Translations under genes and position numbers: made by a program
Source of the DNA: Bacteroidetes bacterium GWE2_42_24
GTDB taxonomy: Bacteria > Bacteroidota > Bacteroidia > Bacteroidales > TTA-H9
DNA length: 64,000 nucleotides
NCBI GenBank assembly: GCA_001768515.1
Contig: MEOA01000019.1
Span: forward strand, 1-64,000
Direction: 5' to 3'
Notes under the pieces: generated by a model
Told to the model about the DNA's origin: nothing
Seen by the model: the letters and a program-made list of their open reading frames with translations, nothing else
The model's database searches: none
In this document: positions 27,265-37,114 of the stretch, in pieces
Position numbering within the stretch: the first letter of the stretch is position 1
Layout: every line of letters begins with the position of its first letter

Positions 27265-28122
27265 TTAGGACGGCATATACTTCGAATGGTCGGCTGTAAC
27301 AAACTCATCTGGTTTACGCATTACAGATATGGCAGGGGCGAGTGTAAATTCTTTCTGCCTCTCCAGTCGGTTGCTCAGATGTGGATGAGAAGCTACCTTT
27401 TCAGCAAACCAAAACCAAAAACCAGTACGGGTATAATTCTGTCGCATCATTGTACGGGCATCTACCTCTTTGAATAATTTCCTTCCCGCAGCCAGTATTA
27501 AAAGGCCATTCCTCACTCCTTTCGGAGCGAGCGCAGCCCCAATGTTATCGCAGGTATATTCGCAGGCACGCGAATAGGCTGCGCCGAGAAATGGAATCAG
27601 GCTGCCAGGCAAGGTCAGCAGTCGCCAGGTCATGTGTTTGCATTTGATGTGACCCAGTTCATGGGCAATAATAAACTCAAGCACCTGGGGATCCTCTTCC
27701 AACGCTGCCTCCACTAATTCGCTATACAATACGATGTAGTTCGATCCTACAAACCTTGTGGCAAAGGCATTGAGTACTCCTCCTGACTGGAGCAAATAGA
27801 CGTCTGGCACACTTCGTAACCCCAGTTTCATTGATTGTTTCTCTATAACATTATAAACCGCAGGCAACTGTTGCGGCGTCAAACGCACCCCATTGCCCTT
27901 GATATGACCCACCATTACGCCAAAAGCAAAGAAAAAGTACAGCCCCACCAAACCCAAATAAAATAATAAGACGACTATTTGAAAAAGAACTGGGGCATCG
28001 CTGTTGGTGAAAAGATCATACAAGAAAAAAACTATAAGCAGGTCGATAGCAATAGTGATACTGATCTTAATGGCTAAATAAAGATGTTCTTTTGGTTCTG
28101 TCTGATACTTTATTGATTCCAT
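27265..28122 (-). CDS. M48 family metallopeptidase, membrane-bound
   Basis: 285 residues with two N-terminal membrane segments (about 19-42 and 50-72). The zinc-binding motif is HELGH (H154, E155, H158) in FIIAHELGHIKCKH, and a downstream SRACEYTCDNIGA supplies the third ligand glutamate (E in ACEYTCD). This is the HtpX/Ste24-type arrangement with the active site facing the cytoplasmic side of the inner membrane, where such enzymes degrade misfolded membrane proteins. The gene stands alone, divergent from the Memo/AMMECR1 gene. Confidence 0.92.
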   Translation of the reverse strand: MESIKYQTEPKEHLYLAIKISITIAIDLLIVFFLYDLFTNSDAPVLFQIVVLLFYLGLVGLYFFFAFGVMVGHIKGNGVRLTPQQLPAVYNVIEKQSMKLGLRSVPDVYLLQSGGVLNAFATRFVGSNYIVLYSELVEAALEEDPQVLEFIIAHELGHIKCKHMTWRLLTLPGSLIPFLGAAYSRACEYTCDNIGAALAPKGVRNGLLILAAGRKLFKEVDARTMMRQNYTRTGFWFWFAEKVASHPHLSNRLERQKEFTLAPAISVMRKPDEFVTADHSKYMPS

Positions 28123-28270
28123 ATTCCTTTGAATTTGTATAATCTTGTTTTTTGATTACAATTGAAAAACATCCAACACTAACTATTGGTGGCAAATATC
28201 GGAAGTTAACCTTATTCAAACAAATATTTTTTCTGAAGCAGGACTGTCGCCTTTTTCATCAAAACACTGC

Positions 28271-28278
28271 TATCTTTG
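28271..28278 (+). promoter_or_regulatory. -7 box upstream of the Memo-AMMECR1 gene
   Basis: TATCTTTG matches TAnnTTTG and sits 25 bp before the start codon at 28304. No good -33 element is visible. Confidence 0.45.
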
Positions 28279-28303
28279 AGGAAGAATTTCAATATCAACC
28301 GCT

Positions 28304-29719
28304 ATGAAAACAGATGAAGAAATCAGGCCTCCTGCAGTTGCCGGTCAATTCTACCCAAGTTCCCCGGGCAGCCTAAAAGACTCCATTGAACGCCTTTTTG
28401 CAAAAACAACACCTTCGCCTGAAGAAAATGGATATCTGAGAGCACTCATCGTCCCACATGCCGGATACCAATATTCAGGAACAACAGCCGCCCAGGCTTT
28501 TAGTCTGATTCCTGACGATCGAAACTTCGATCGATTCTTCCTGATTGGAAACAGTCATCAGTCCACATACAATGGAGCAGCAGTTTTCAAGGGGAAAGGA
28601 TTCGCAACACCCCTTGGTGTTGTCCCATGCGACGACATAATTGCCGAAGAACTTAGCCGGCTTGGTAACTTTTCATTCGGGAGTGAAATTCACCAATACG
28701 AACATTCCCTTGAGGTCATGGTACCATTCCTACAATACAAGCTCAACTACAATTACAAAATTGTACCAATATTAATGGGGACCGACAACCCGGCAATTTG
28801 CCGTCAGGTGGCCGAAGTGCTCTCACCGTGGTTCACAAAGGATAATCTTTTCATAATCTCCACCGATTGCTCACATTATCCTAATGCCGCCAACGCTCTA
28901 AAAACCGATAGGATCACAGCGCGACTAATTGCCGCAGGTAACATCGACGATCTTTATGAATGGTTGCGGAGCGTAAAGCTCAGAGACGACCCTGCGCTGG
29001 TTACGGCTCTCTGTGGAGCCGGCGCAGTGATGACGTTAATGCACCTGTGCAGCATAAACAGCACGGGAAAGCTCAAACCAGTTCAATATTCCCACTCCGG
29101 AATGGCTTCACCCGATAAATCATCACGTGTAGTAGGCTATCAGGCAATGGCCGCATGGGAAGATGAATATTCTTTCAACCTTAGCGAGACTGATAAGACA
29201 CAGCTCCTTGAAATCGCTTTTCAATCTATCCAGGGCAAGCTAAAACGTCAGCCTCAAGAATTGAACAAAGAGAAGCTTTCAGAGGCTTTAAAAACCCCTC
29301 GCGGTGCCTTCGTATCTATCTACCTTAAAGGAAAACTGCATGGCTGTATTGGACGTATAGAATCTGCTGAACCTCTATGGGAGGTTGTGAAACAAATGGC
29401 TGTGGAGGCAGCATTCAACGACTTCCGCTTTAAGCCGATCAGCAAAGCAGAACTTCCTGAATTAACCATAGAGATATCTATACTTACTCCCCTTCGACAG
29501 ATTAGCAGCCCAGCAGAATTTGAACCTGGACGTCATGGCATCTACATCAAAAAAGGGCATAACACGGGAACTTTCCTCCCACAGGTGGCACTGACAACGG
29601 GATGGAACCGATACGAGATGCTCAATCATTGCAGTGAGCAAAAGGCGGGGCTCGCTCCTGACGGATGGAAAACAGCCGAACTATATGTTTACGAAGCAAT
29701 TGTGTTCAGAAAAAACTGA
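28304..29719 (+). CDS. AmmeMemoRadiSam system protein, Memo-AMMECR1 fusion
   Basis: 471 residues joining two families. The N-terminal half (about 1-270) is Memo-like (AmmeMemoRadiSam protein B): IRPPAVAGQFYPSSPG, then VPHAGYQYSG with H52, IGNSHQ with H85, and a later STDCSHY, the His-rich site that resembles dioxygenase or nucleophile-dependent enzymes. The C-terminal half (about 290-471) is AMMECR1-like (protein A): TPRGAFVSIYLKGKLHGCIGRIE. In other genomes these two families occur with a radical SAM enzyme as the AmmeMemoRadiSam system of unknown reaction. No radical SAM gene is near, so the third component must be elsewhere or absent. Confidence 0.93.
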   Translation: MKTDEEIRPPAVAGQFYPSSPGSLKDSIERLFAKTTPSPEENGYLRALIVPHAGYQYSGTTAAQAFSLIPDDRNFDRFFLIGNSHQSTYNGAAVFKGKGFATPLGVVPCDDIIAEELSRLGNFSFGSEIHQYEHSLEVMVPFLQYKLNYNYKIVPILMGTDNPAICRQVAEVLSPWFTKDNLFIISTDCSHYPNAANALKTDRITARLIAAGNIDDLYEWLRSVKLRDDPALVTALCGAGAVMTLMHLCSINSTGKLKPVQYSHSGMASPDKSSRVVGYQAMAAWEDEYSFNLSETDKTQLLEIAFQSIQGKLKRQPQELNKEKLSEALKTPRGAFVSIYLKGKLHGCIGRIESAEPLWEVVKQMAVEAAFNDFRFKPISKAELPELTIEISILTPLRQISSPAEFEPGRHGIYIKKGHNTGTFLPQVALTTGWNRYEMLNHCSEQKAGLAPDGWKTAELYVYEAIVFRKN

Positions 29720-29954
29720 CCTCCCTTTACATTCTTGCGCTTCGCCTGCTTCTGTCAGAGTCTATACCCATAAGCATTAATACTGAATAAATTCTAACGC
29801 GGAGCAAAACAAAACAACCTAACAGGACATTAACATTCAATCACTTTAGCTTCACAAGTATTAATCATCTTCGGTAATGACTATCAATAAAGCAGAACAA
29901 GAGTGCATTATAGAATATTTGGAAACCAAACACCAATTTAAGAAGATGAGATAA

Positions 29955-29988
29955 AAAAACTGCGGCAAGATATTTCCGGCCGCAGTTT
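29955..29988 (-). terminator. Terminator of the DUF2723 gene
   Basis: AAACTGCGGC and GCCGCAGTTT form a 10-bp stem. On the minus strand it is followed by a run of T, so it ends transcription of the gene whose stop is at 30007. Confidence 0.85.
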
Positions 29989-30006
29989 CTTGTATATGTG
30001 GTAAAT

Positions 30007-33000
30007 TTATTTCAATCCGGCCACAAGGGTAAGTTCGCGCTCTAACTCATCGGCAAACGTATTCTGATTGTTACGTCGTGCCAGAAGGATCAGATTCTGC
30101 ATCAACATCAGATTCTCTTCTGTATCGCTGTTGAACTGATTGGCAAACGGTCCATTGGCAAGACTGCGGAACCAGATCACATCATCCATCAATTCACGCG
30201 CAATATCACGCGACAGTTTCACTGCTGCTGTTGTATCGCCGGCATTGAAGTACAATTCGGCAAACGGAAGAGTGTATCTGTCATAACCAAGCCTATCGCC
30301 GGGGAAAAATTTGAAGCAAGTATTCACCACTTCTATGGCCTCTGCTTTCTTCCCTTTGCTAATGAGAGCGGTGGCCAATCTCATGTAACTCTGACGTGGA
30401 ATCTGAGCATTGCGGAAACTCTCACGGTCAATGGTCACATCAGGTTGCTCAAGACGTCCCCAGTTATTGCATTTCATGAGAGCCGCATAGCAAGAATCGG
30501 TCGAAACACCTCCCAGTCCACGAATATAATCGGAAGAGGCTTTAACAGGCAGGAACTTGTATACGATCCCTTCAAGATGACAGTACTGATCAACATTAAA
30601 CACAGCAGACATTGCTGAAGGACTTGCAAAGTAGATAGGCCTTTTCCAGTCATTGGTGGCAAGCATATCCAGAAACATCAGGTCGTTCTTATACAGGTAA
30701 TTCTTCTTGATTGTAAAATCAATATAGGGCAGAATTCTTCCATACATCTCAACCGGGACAAGGCCACTGGCTTTCACCGCGTCCGTATCAACCGGAATCC
30801 TGATCACTTTGGTGGGGATATAGCTGAGGGGCTGACTACTGCCAAAGTCACGTCGATTGTTGTCATTGGCGATAAAGTTAATCACATCCTTCAGTGGCAC
30901 GGGTATCTGCTTGGGGTTGAGGTCAACTACCGGTACAATGTCATTTTGCCCCTTGTCGTACTGTGCTGGTGTAAGGGTAAACGGCAGAGGCTCCGAATTG
31001 TATACTTTTGTTCCCATCTGATGAATATACCATTCACCACCGGCAAGCATATAGTTCACAACCCGTACATCGGTACGTACGTTCTCAACTTCCTGCACAT
31101 ACCAGAGTGGGAAGGTATCATTATCACCGTTGGTAAAAAGAATGGCATTAGGGGCACAACCTTTGATGTAATTGGTAGCAAAATCACGCGCTGCAAACTT
31201 CCCTGAACGATCGTGATCATCCCATCCTTCTGAGACCATGATGGCTGGAACAGACAGCGATACTACGATGGCAACGCCAGCTGCCGGGGTGAGATTTTTC
31301 GTTAGTTTCTGCAACCATGAGGCAATAGCAGCTACACCCAAACCAATCCAGATAGCGAAGGCATAGAATGACCCCGCATAGGCATAGTCACGTTCACGTG
31401 GCTGAAAAGGCGTTTGGTTAAGGTAAACCACGATGGCCATACCTGTCAAAAGAAAGAGTGTCGACACCACCCATGTATCATGTTTGTTACGTTTCAGGTG
31501 ATAGAAGAATCCGGCCAATCCAAGGAGCAGGGGCAGGAAATAGAATTCATTATGTGCTGCATTCTTATCACGATAAGCAGGATATTTATCATGACTTCCA
31601 AGTCGGGGCTCATCAAACATCCTGATGCCGCTCACCCAATTACCGTCAGTAATCCCGCCATGTCCTTCAACATCATTTTGGCGTCCTACGAAGTTCCACA
31701 TGAAATAACGGAGATACATGTGACCAACCTGATAGTTAAAGAAAAAGCGAAGGTTCTCCCCAAAAGTGGGCTTCACAAGAGTTTCCGTCTTACCATCATT
31801 TTTGGTAATTTTGACGGGCACTCCCTCTACCTCTCCCCAGCTCTGGTATGCCTTGATATGGCTGGGTTTCTGATCAGAGTACATACGAGGGAATATGGTA
31901 CACATCGATGGATCATATTCGGAGACTGTCCCCTTGCGATCGTCTACAACCTCGTATTTCCCAGTTTTATCATTGCGCATATAAACAGGGTTTCCGTCAC
32001 CACGTTTCGTAACCGGGGCATTATAATAGGGTCCATAGAAAAGCGGCCAGTCACCATACTGCTCACGGTTCAGGTAACTGAGCAGACTAATGGCATCGGT
32101 GGGTGCATTTTCATTGATCGGGGTATTGGCATTGGCCCTGATTACCAACATCAGGAAAGAGCTATAGCCCATCAAGAGAAAGGCAAAACTCAGGATAACA
32201 GTGTTCAGAACATGACGATGTTGTCGGGTATAATACACAAGCGTCACTAAACCACCTACTACTATAGCCCTGATGAAGAAGCTTGTTCCAGAATTAGTGC
32301 CAGAGAAGATAAACAGCAGGAAGAGTGATCCGGCAATGTAAAAGCTTACACGATAGCGATCACCATATTGAGTGAATAACAGACCTGTGATAACGGTAGC
32401 AGCGATCACGAGAGTAAAGAAGATGGTGCCTGTGTTGAAAGGCAAACCAAAACTATTCACAAACAAAAGTTCAACCTTGCTGAACAGATTTACAATATCG
32501 GGAATGATACCGTACATAATGATGGACAGCAATAAAATCGATCCGACTCCTGCAGTAATGAAACCTCTTGTGGTAGGTTTGTACTTCTTATAGTAGTATA
32601 CATATACGATGGCAGGAATGGCCAAAAGGTTCAGCAGGTGGACGCCAATACTAAGTCCCATCAGGTAAGAGATAAGGATAAGCCATCGCATGCTGTGCGC
32701 GTCATCTGCTGCCAACTCCCATTTCAGGATAGCCCAGAAAACAATGGCCGTAAAGAATGATGACATGGCATAAACTTCACCCTCTACCGCTGAAAACCAG
32801 AAAGAATCGCTGAAGGTGTAAGCCATGGCTCCGATAAAGCCACTGCCGAAGATTACCAACATCCGTCCTGTGGAGAACTCGTTATCGGAGGCTACAACTT
32901 TGCGTGCCAACATTGTAATGCTCCAAAAAAGAAATAAGATGGTAAAGCTGCTACTAAGAGCCGACATCAGGTTGACCATATAGGCCATCTGGCTCGTATC

Positions 33001-33210
33001 ACCACCGGCAAAAAGAGAGAAGAAACGACCAAGCATCTGAAAAAGAGGGGCTCCTGGTGGATGCCCAACTTGAAGCTTCACAGCAGTTGAGATGTACTCA
33101 CCACAGTCCCACCAACTTGCAGTTGGTTCAAGGGTAAGTATAAAAACAATGGTAGCAATCGCGAAAGCGAGCCAGCCAAACAGGTTGTTGAGTCGTTGGT
33201 ATGTTTTCAT
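30007..33210 (-). CDS. DUF2723 family membrane protein (TMEM260/O-mannosyltransferase-like)
   Basis: 1,067 residues. The N-terminal ~350 residues hold about ten membrane segments, starting with FAIATIVFILTLEPTASWWDCGEYI, in which an acidic pair (WWDCGEY) at the end of the first membrane segment matches the catalytic Asp position of GT-C glycosyltransferases. Further membrane segments lie near 560-670. The remainder is largely soluble and repeat-like (tetratricopeptide-type helices near the end: AEAIEVVNTCFKFFPGD). DUF2723 is the bacterial counterpart of the human TMEM260 protein O-mannosyltransferase. In Bacteroidota the family is linked by some authors to protein glycosylation, but a substrate here is not shown. 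The gene is preceded by a weak -7 (TACTTTCG, one mismatch). Confidence 0.88.
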   Translation of the reverse strand: MKTYQRLNNLFGWLAFAIATIVFILTLEPTASWWDCGEYISTAVKLQVGHPPGAPLFQMLGRFFSLFAGGDTSQMAYMVNLMSALSSSFTILFLFWSITMLARKVVASDNEFSTGRMLVIFGSGFIGAMAYTFSDSFWFSAVEGEVYAMSSFFTAIVFWAILKWELAADDAHSMRWLILISYLMGLSIGVHLLNLLAIPAIVYVYYYKKYKPTTRGFITAGVGSILLLSIIMYGIIPDIVNLFSKVELLFVNSFGLPFNTGTIFFTLVIAATVITGLLFTQYGDRYRVSFYIAGSLFLLFIFSGTNSGTSFFIRAIVVGGLVTLVYYTRQHRHVLNTVILSFAFLLMGYSSFLMLVIRANANTPINENAPTDAISLLSYLNREQYGDWPLFYGPYYNAPVTKRGDGNPVYMRNDKTGKYEVVDDRKGTVSEYDPSMCTIFPRMYSDQKPSHIKAYQSWGEVEGVPVKITKNDGKTETLVKPTFGENLRFFFNYQVGHMYLRYFMWNFVGRQNDVEGHGGITDGNWVSGIRMFDEPRLGSHDKYPAYRDKNAAHNEFYFLPLLLGLAGFFYHLKRNKHDTWVVSTLFLLTGMAIVVYLNQTPFQPRERDYAYAGSFYAFAIWIGLGVAAIASWLQKLTKNLTPAAGVAIVVSLSVPAIMVSEGWDDHDRSGKFAARDFATNYIKGCAPNAILFTNGDNDTFPLWYVQEVENVRTDVRVVNYMLAGGEWYIHQMGTKVYNSEPLPFTLTPAQYDKGQNDIVPVVDLNPKQIPVPLKDVINFIANDNNRRDFGSSQPLSYIPTKVIRIPVDTDAVKASGLVPVEMYGRILPYIDFTIKKNYLYKNDLMFLDMLATNDWKRPIYFASPSAMSAVFNVDQYCHLEGIVYKFLPVKASSDYIRGLGGVSTDSCYAALMKCNNWGRLEQPDVTIDRESFRNAQIPRQSYMRLATALISKGKKAEAIEVVNTCFKFFPGDRLGYDRYTLPFAELYFNAGDTTAAVKLSRDIARELMDDVIWFRSLANGPFANQFNSDTEENLMLMQNLILLARRNNQNTFADELERELTLVAGLK

Positions 33211-33408
33211 CCGACTTTAATTGGTTTGGTTTCTAAGCCAATACATTCCACAAGCAGGCCAAATGACCAATCTGCATGGAATGCAACGGCTTGATTATTG
33301 GGCTTTGCGAAAGTAAGAAAATAGTCGCAAAAAGTGTTTAATAATTGCACTTTTTAACGTTTTGAGGCTGATTCTACCCATTCTTTTTGAAAAAAATTAC
33401 CGTACCCC

Positions 33409-33439
33409 ATTGTACAAACAAGCATAATTACTACTTTTG
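33409..33439 (+). promoter_or_regulatory. Promoter of tRNA-Gln
   Basis: ATTG at 33409-33412, a 19-bp spacer and TACTTTTG at 33432-33439 fit the Bacteroidota promoter. It lies 18 bp before the tRNA. Confidence 0.65.
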
Positions 33440-33457
33440 CAGCCGCAATCAATGCAA

Positions 33458-33528
33458 TGACCCATGGTGTAAAGGCAGCACAAGAGGTTTTGGTTCTCTC
33501 GGTCCAGGTTCGAATCCTGGTGGGTCAA
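33458..33528 (+). tRNA. tRNA-Gln (anticodon TTG)
   Basis: A complete cloverleaf can be folded: acceptor arms TGACCCA and TGGGTCA, D stem GTGT/GCAC, anticodon stem AGAGG/TCTCT with loop TTTTGGT (anticodon TTG), and T stem CCAGG/CCTGG with loop TTCGAAT. CCA is not fully encoded. It is followed by a terminator at 33560. Confidence 0.97.
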
Positions 33529-33559
33529 CAAAAGAGTAATTATATCACTTGCTGAAAAT

Positions 33560-33594
33560 TAAAGAAGCCCTGAATTTCAGGGTTTCTTTTTTTT
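33560..33594 (+). terminator. Terminator after tRNA-Gln
   Basis: AGAAGCCCTGAA and TTCAGGGTTTCT pair almost perfectly with no more than a short loop. They are followed by eight T residues, a strong intrinsic terminator. Confidence 0.85.
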
Positions 33595-33957
33595 GTTAAA
33601 AATTATCCAGTTTAAATATACTTGCCTCACAAACTGCATTCATTGGCTAACACTACAGGCTTATTCATAAAAACCGACGGACATACCCGCACAGTTCCTT
33701 TTGTATTCATTCGGGTGTAAAAAACGCCAGGGGTTACCCTCCTTGCTCTGCAATGATAATTTAAAAGGAATTACTACAAAATCCGCCAAAACAACAGAAA
33801 AGGCACTTAAGGTATATATTTGTAACATAAACACTACACTTTAACTATTCGAATTTGGGTGAATTCAGTGTGAACCAATCGAAATGAAAAATGCCGGAAT
33901 TTTCAAAATTTGAATTTTGATTCTTTAATCCCTTACTTTGTTTAAAAATAATAAGCC
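33595..33957. other. Intergenic region upstream of the HAD lipoprotein
   Basis: About 360 bp, no gene seen. TTACTTTG near 33930, one base short of the -7 consensus, may belong to the promoter of the next gene. Confidence 0.45.
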
Positions 33958-34998
33958 ATGAAAAAGATCACCCGCTGGATTTATCCCTACATACTGCTGG
34001 CGCTTCCATTGTTCATTTGCAGTTGCAACGAAACAAACAACCATTCAAAGAATGAAGCTGCTGTAGCAACCGACACGCTGCCGTCATGGAACAACACACC
34101 GGCAAAGAAAGCCATCATTGCATTTGTGGAGCAGGTGACCTCAGCTAACTCCCCTGATTTTGTACTCCCTGCCGAACGTATTGCAACTTTCGACAATGAC
34201 GGGACTCTTTGGGCAGAGCAGCCACTGGCTTTCCAGCTTTTCTTCATCTTTGACCGTATAAAAGCATTGGCACCACAACATCCTGAGTGGAAAACAAAGG
34301 AACCTTTTGCCTCTTTGCTCAGGGGTGACAACAATTCAGCAATTCCAGCCAGCATTAACTCATTCGCTGAAATGGGTGAACTGATTCTGGTTACGCAGGC
34401 AGGCATTAGTCCTGAGGAATATGAGCAAATCGTGGCGGATTGGATAACTATAGCCAGACATCCGGTTACGGGTAAGCCGCTGACAAGCATGGTTTATCAG
34501 CCAATGCTTGAATTGCTCGACTACCTGCGGGCAAACGACTTCAAGATCTACATCGTCTCGGGTGGCAGTTGCGACTTCATGCGGGCATTCGCCGAAAAGA
34601 CCTATGGGATTGTGCCGGAGCAAGTCATTGGCTCCAGCTTGAAAACAAGGTTTGAGATGAACAATGAAAGGGCAGTCATCACCAACACCGAAGAATTCAG
34701 CGCCATCATTACCGGGAAAGCAAAACCGCTGGCAATACAATCTGTTATAGGACGTCGCCCCATCGCCTCGTTTGGCAATTCCGACAATGACCTTCCGATG
34801 ATGCAATGGACAGCTTCAGGGAAAGGAGCTCATCTTTGCCTTTATGTGCATCATACTGATTCTGTCCGTGAGTACGCTTATGATCGCGTATCAGCCGACC
34901 CGTTTGACAAGGGTCTGGATGAAGCCATGGCAAAAGGCTGGACAATTGCCGATATGAAAACTGACTGGAAAACAGTATACCCGCCGGAAAAAAAGTAA
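33958..34998 (+). CDS. HAD-superfamily phosphatase, predicted lipoprotein
   Basis: 346 residues. The signal peptide ends in a lipobox-like LFICSC, with C23 the likely acylated residue, so the mature protein would be anchored in an envelope membrane. The HAD fold is clear: motif I FDNDGTLW (nucleophile D79, general acid D81), motif II SGGSCDF, and motif IV FGNSDNDLPMM. The cap insert lies between motifs I and II. This is the class related to phosphoserine phosphatase and YdjC-like HAD hydrolases, but the lipoprotein form is less common, as most HAD phosphatases are cytoplasmic. Substrate unknown. It stands alone, about 200 bp before a CPBP protease. Confidence 0.9.
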   Translation: MKKITRWIYPYILLALPLFICSCNETNNHSKNEAAVATDTLPSWNNTPAKKAIIAFVEQVTSANSPDFVLPAERIATFDNDGTLWAEQPLAFQLFFIFDRIKALAPQHPEWKTKEPFASLLRGDNNSAIPASINSFAEMGELILVTQAGISPEEYEQIVADWITIARHPVTGKPLTSMVYQPMLELLDYLRANDFKIYIVSGGSCDFMRAFAEKTYGIVPEQVIGSSLKTRFEMNNERAVITNTEEFSAIITGKAKPLAIQSVIGRRPIASFGNSDNDLPMMQWTASGKGAHLCLYVHHTDSVREYAYDRVSADPFDKGLDEAMAKGWTIADMKTDWKTVYPPEKK

Positions 34999-35204
34999 GT
35001 GTATCAAGATTGGATTTAGCAGCAGGTTGCTGATAAATCCAATCAATTAGTGTACAGAAATGCGCCTTTTGTACGACGAGCATTACAATTTCATAGAATG
35101 AGCAATCACTTTGGGTTGATGAGGAACCATGTTGCAATAATATATCATTGTAATACAATATATTAATCAAATTCAGTAAAAATTTTATTGATAAAACAAA
35201 GAAC

Positions 35205-35927
35205 ATGGCAAACAAATCAGGACTTAAGAAACTTGGATATACCGGATCATTTGCGATCTACATTCCTGCTGCTATACTGATGTTTTGCATGACGAGGTAT
35301 CTGATACCCTTTCTTACAAAGATAACTGGACAAGAGACCATACTATTATGGTTTATCGTGGCTGGATTAGGCATATTTACTCCTCTGATTATTACTGCAA
35401 TGATGATATTGCGATCTGAGGGATGTAAAATCACTTTTAATACATGGAGAAAGCGCTTACGGTTTCGAAGAATCACAAAATCAGACATTCTCTGGTCTAT
35501 TGCCGGACTGATTCTTGTTGGTATTTTTAGTGGATTAATAATGAAAGGCCTTGAGTTAATGATTGGCAAATTTGATCATTCCCCGGCTTTTATGTCCTTC
35601 GAGCCGTTAACCAAAGGGAGGTATTGGCTGCTGTTGGTTTGGACTCCATATTGGATACTGAACATCATGGGAGAAGAATTGCTTTGGAGGGGCGTAATGC
35701 TTCCAAGGCAGGAAGTTGCCTTTGGAAAACACACATGGCTCATTCATGGATTTGGCTGGGCATTGTTTCACATTGCCTTTGGTTGGCAGTTATTACTTAC
35801 CCTGATACCCTTGATCTTTATTCAATCTTACATCGTGCAAAAGACCAAAAACTCCTGGGTTGGAGTAATTATGCACGGCGGCCTAAATGGACCAAGCTTT
35901 ATAGCAATTTGCTTTGGACTTATTTGA
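35205..35927 (+). CDS. CPBP family intramembrane glutamic endopeptidase
   Basis: 240 residues with about six membrane segments (around 14-40, 47-68, 97-118, 140-156, 174-195, 198-215). The core motifs of the CAAX/CPBP (Abi) family are present: EELLWRG (E157, E158, R162), the second-motif histidine in ALFHIAFGW (H189), and the C-terminal VIMHGGLN (H224). Family members cleave prenylated or other membrane substrates or protect against bacteriocins, and their targets are usually unknown. Preceded by a 206-bp gap, it has no obvious operon partner. Confidence 0.9.
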   Translation: MANKSGLKKLGYTGSFAIYIPAAILMFCMTRYLIPFLTKITGQETILLWFIVAGLGIFTPLIITAMMILRSEGCKITFNTWRKRLRFRRITKSDILWSIAGLILVGIFSGLIMKGLELMIGKFDHSPAFMSFEPLTKGRYWLLLVWTPYWILNIMGEELLWRGVMLPRQEVAFGKHTWLIHGFGWALFHIAFGWQLLLTLIPLIFIQSYIVQKTKNSWVGVIMHGGLNGPSFIAICFGLI

Positions 35928-37114
35928 TTTTCAGAACCAGCATAATCTAACCCCAAAAACCGAGAATCTGATTGCGACGCGCATTCTGTAGCTTGCTTAA
36001 AGTACGTCAGCCAACAGCAAGCCAGAACGCACACCCGGGTTTGTCAGATTATCATACCCTCGCATGCATAAGATAGGGGGATTTTTTTAAAAAAAGTTTT
36101 ACTATGTAGTAGTAACAAGTCATAGCCATTAAGATTCGATAAGCCACTACTATTTATGCCAATATTCTGGTTTACAGTCAACCTGTTTCAATATAGGAAA
36201 CACGGGCAATATCAGGGCAAAGGTACTTTCTTGCATGCAGCTTTGTTCCGTTAACTATCAGCCATTTTTTAGCAGGGAATTATAATAGCAAGTTTACATG
36301 AATTAAAAGTCGGGTTGAAAACTACGATGCCAGAGTATTGTGAATTTGTGCCTTCTTTGTTAGAATTTGTGGCAGACTTTGATAGTTTAGTTGAAAATTC
36401 GGCTCACTTGGGGTGTGATCGCAAGTTATCCTAATTGTGTCGTTCCTGTCCTTATATTTCCGATCAATAGCAGAGCGTATCTCATCATTCGCATCTATTA
36501 CATTCCAATATTTAATTGCCCCTGCAAAATGGACATTTTCTATGTTTAACCGTAGATGGACCGTAGATCAACCGAAGATAAAGCGTACGCTCAACGTACG
36601 GGCTTGTTTAATTCACGATTGGTTTTCGATTGGCCTATGGTGTATTTTTGTTTCATAGCATACAGAGTATTACAAAAATCATACCGGGAAATGCAACTTT
36701 TCAAAAGGCGGAATCAATTTTTTTTGGTAGGGCAATCCTGTCAGAAAACGCAAAAACGAACAGCCTTAGTAAATTTCAATTACACCCCGCTAAGCATGAA
36801 CCCTGCTCGATTTCCACCTAAGTGGAGAAAACATAACGAGGCACAAAAAGGAAACTACCATGTTATTTTGAAAATGCTGCCAGACAATATTCCCTCTTCA
36901 AAACAACCCGTACAGCCCTTTAAATATCCATATGCAACGTGACTGGCAGATAAACGGAATGACTAACAGAAGTGTGAAAATGATCTTCTATCAATCAGAT
37001 TGTTTTTATTACGTTTGCTCTGGTTTTCGTTTTCCTATATTAATACCCGGGGAACTGAGATTTAACAACCCGGTATGACAAAATACCCTTATAAGATTTC
37101 ACAGGAGGATAAAT
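35928..37114. other. 1.2 kb intergenic region, no supportable gene
   Basis: Short overlapping frames (for example 36437-36658 and 36556-36942) have no recognisable domain, start context or codon pattern. A loose inverted repeat near 35970-36032 (GCATTCTGTAGCTTGCT with its partner AGCAAGCCAGAACGC) followed by the T-run at 36080 may terminate the CPBP gene. The rest is undefined. Confidence 0.5.

Noticed and set aside
36437..36942. Two overlapping frames proposed as genes in the 35.9-37.1 kb gap
   Set aside because: No domain, no ribosome-binding or promoter context, and no conserved residue pattern.
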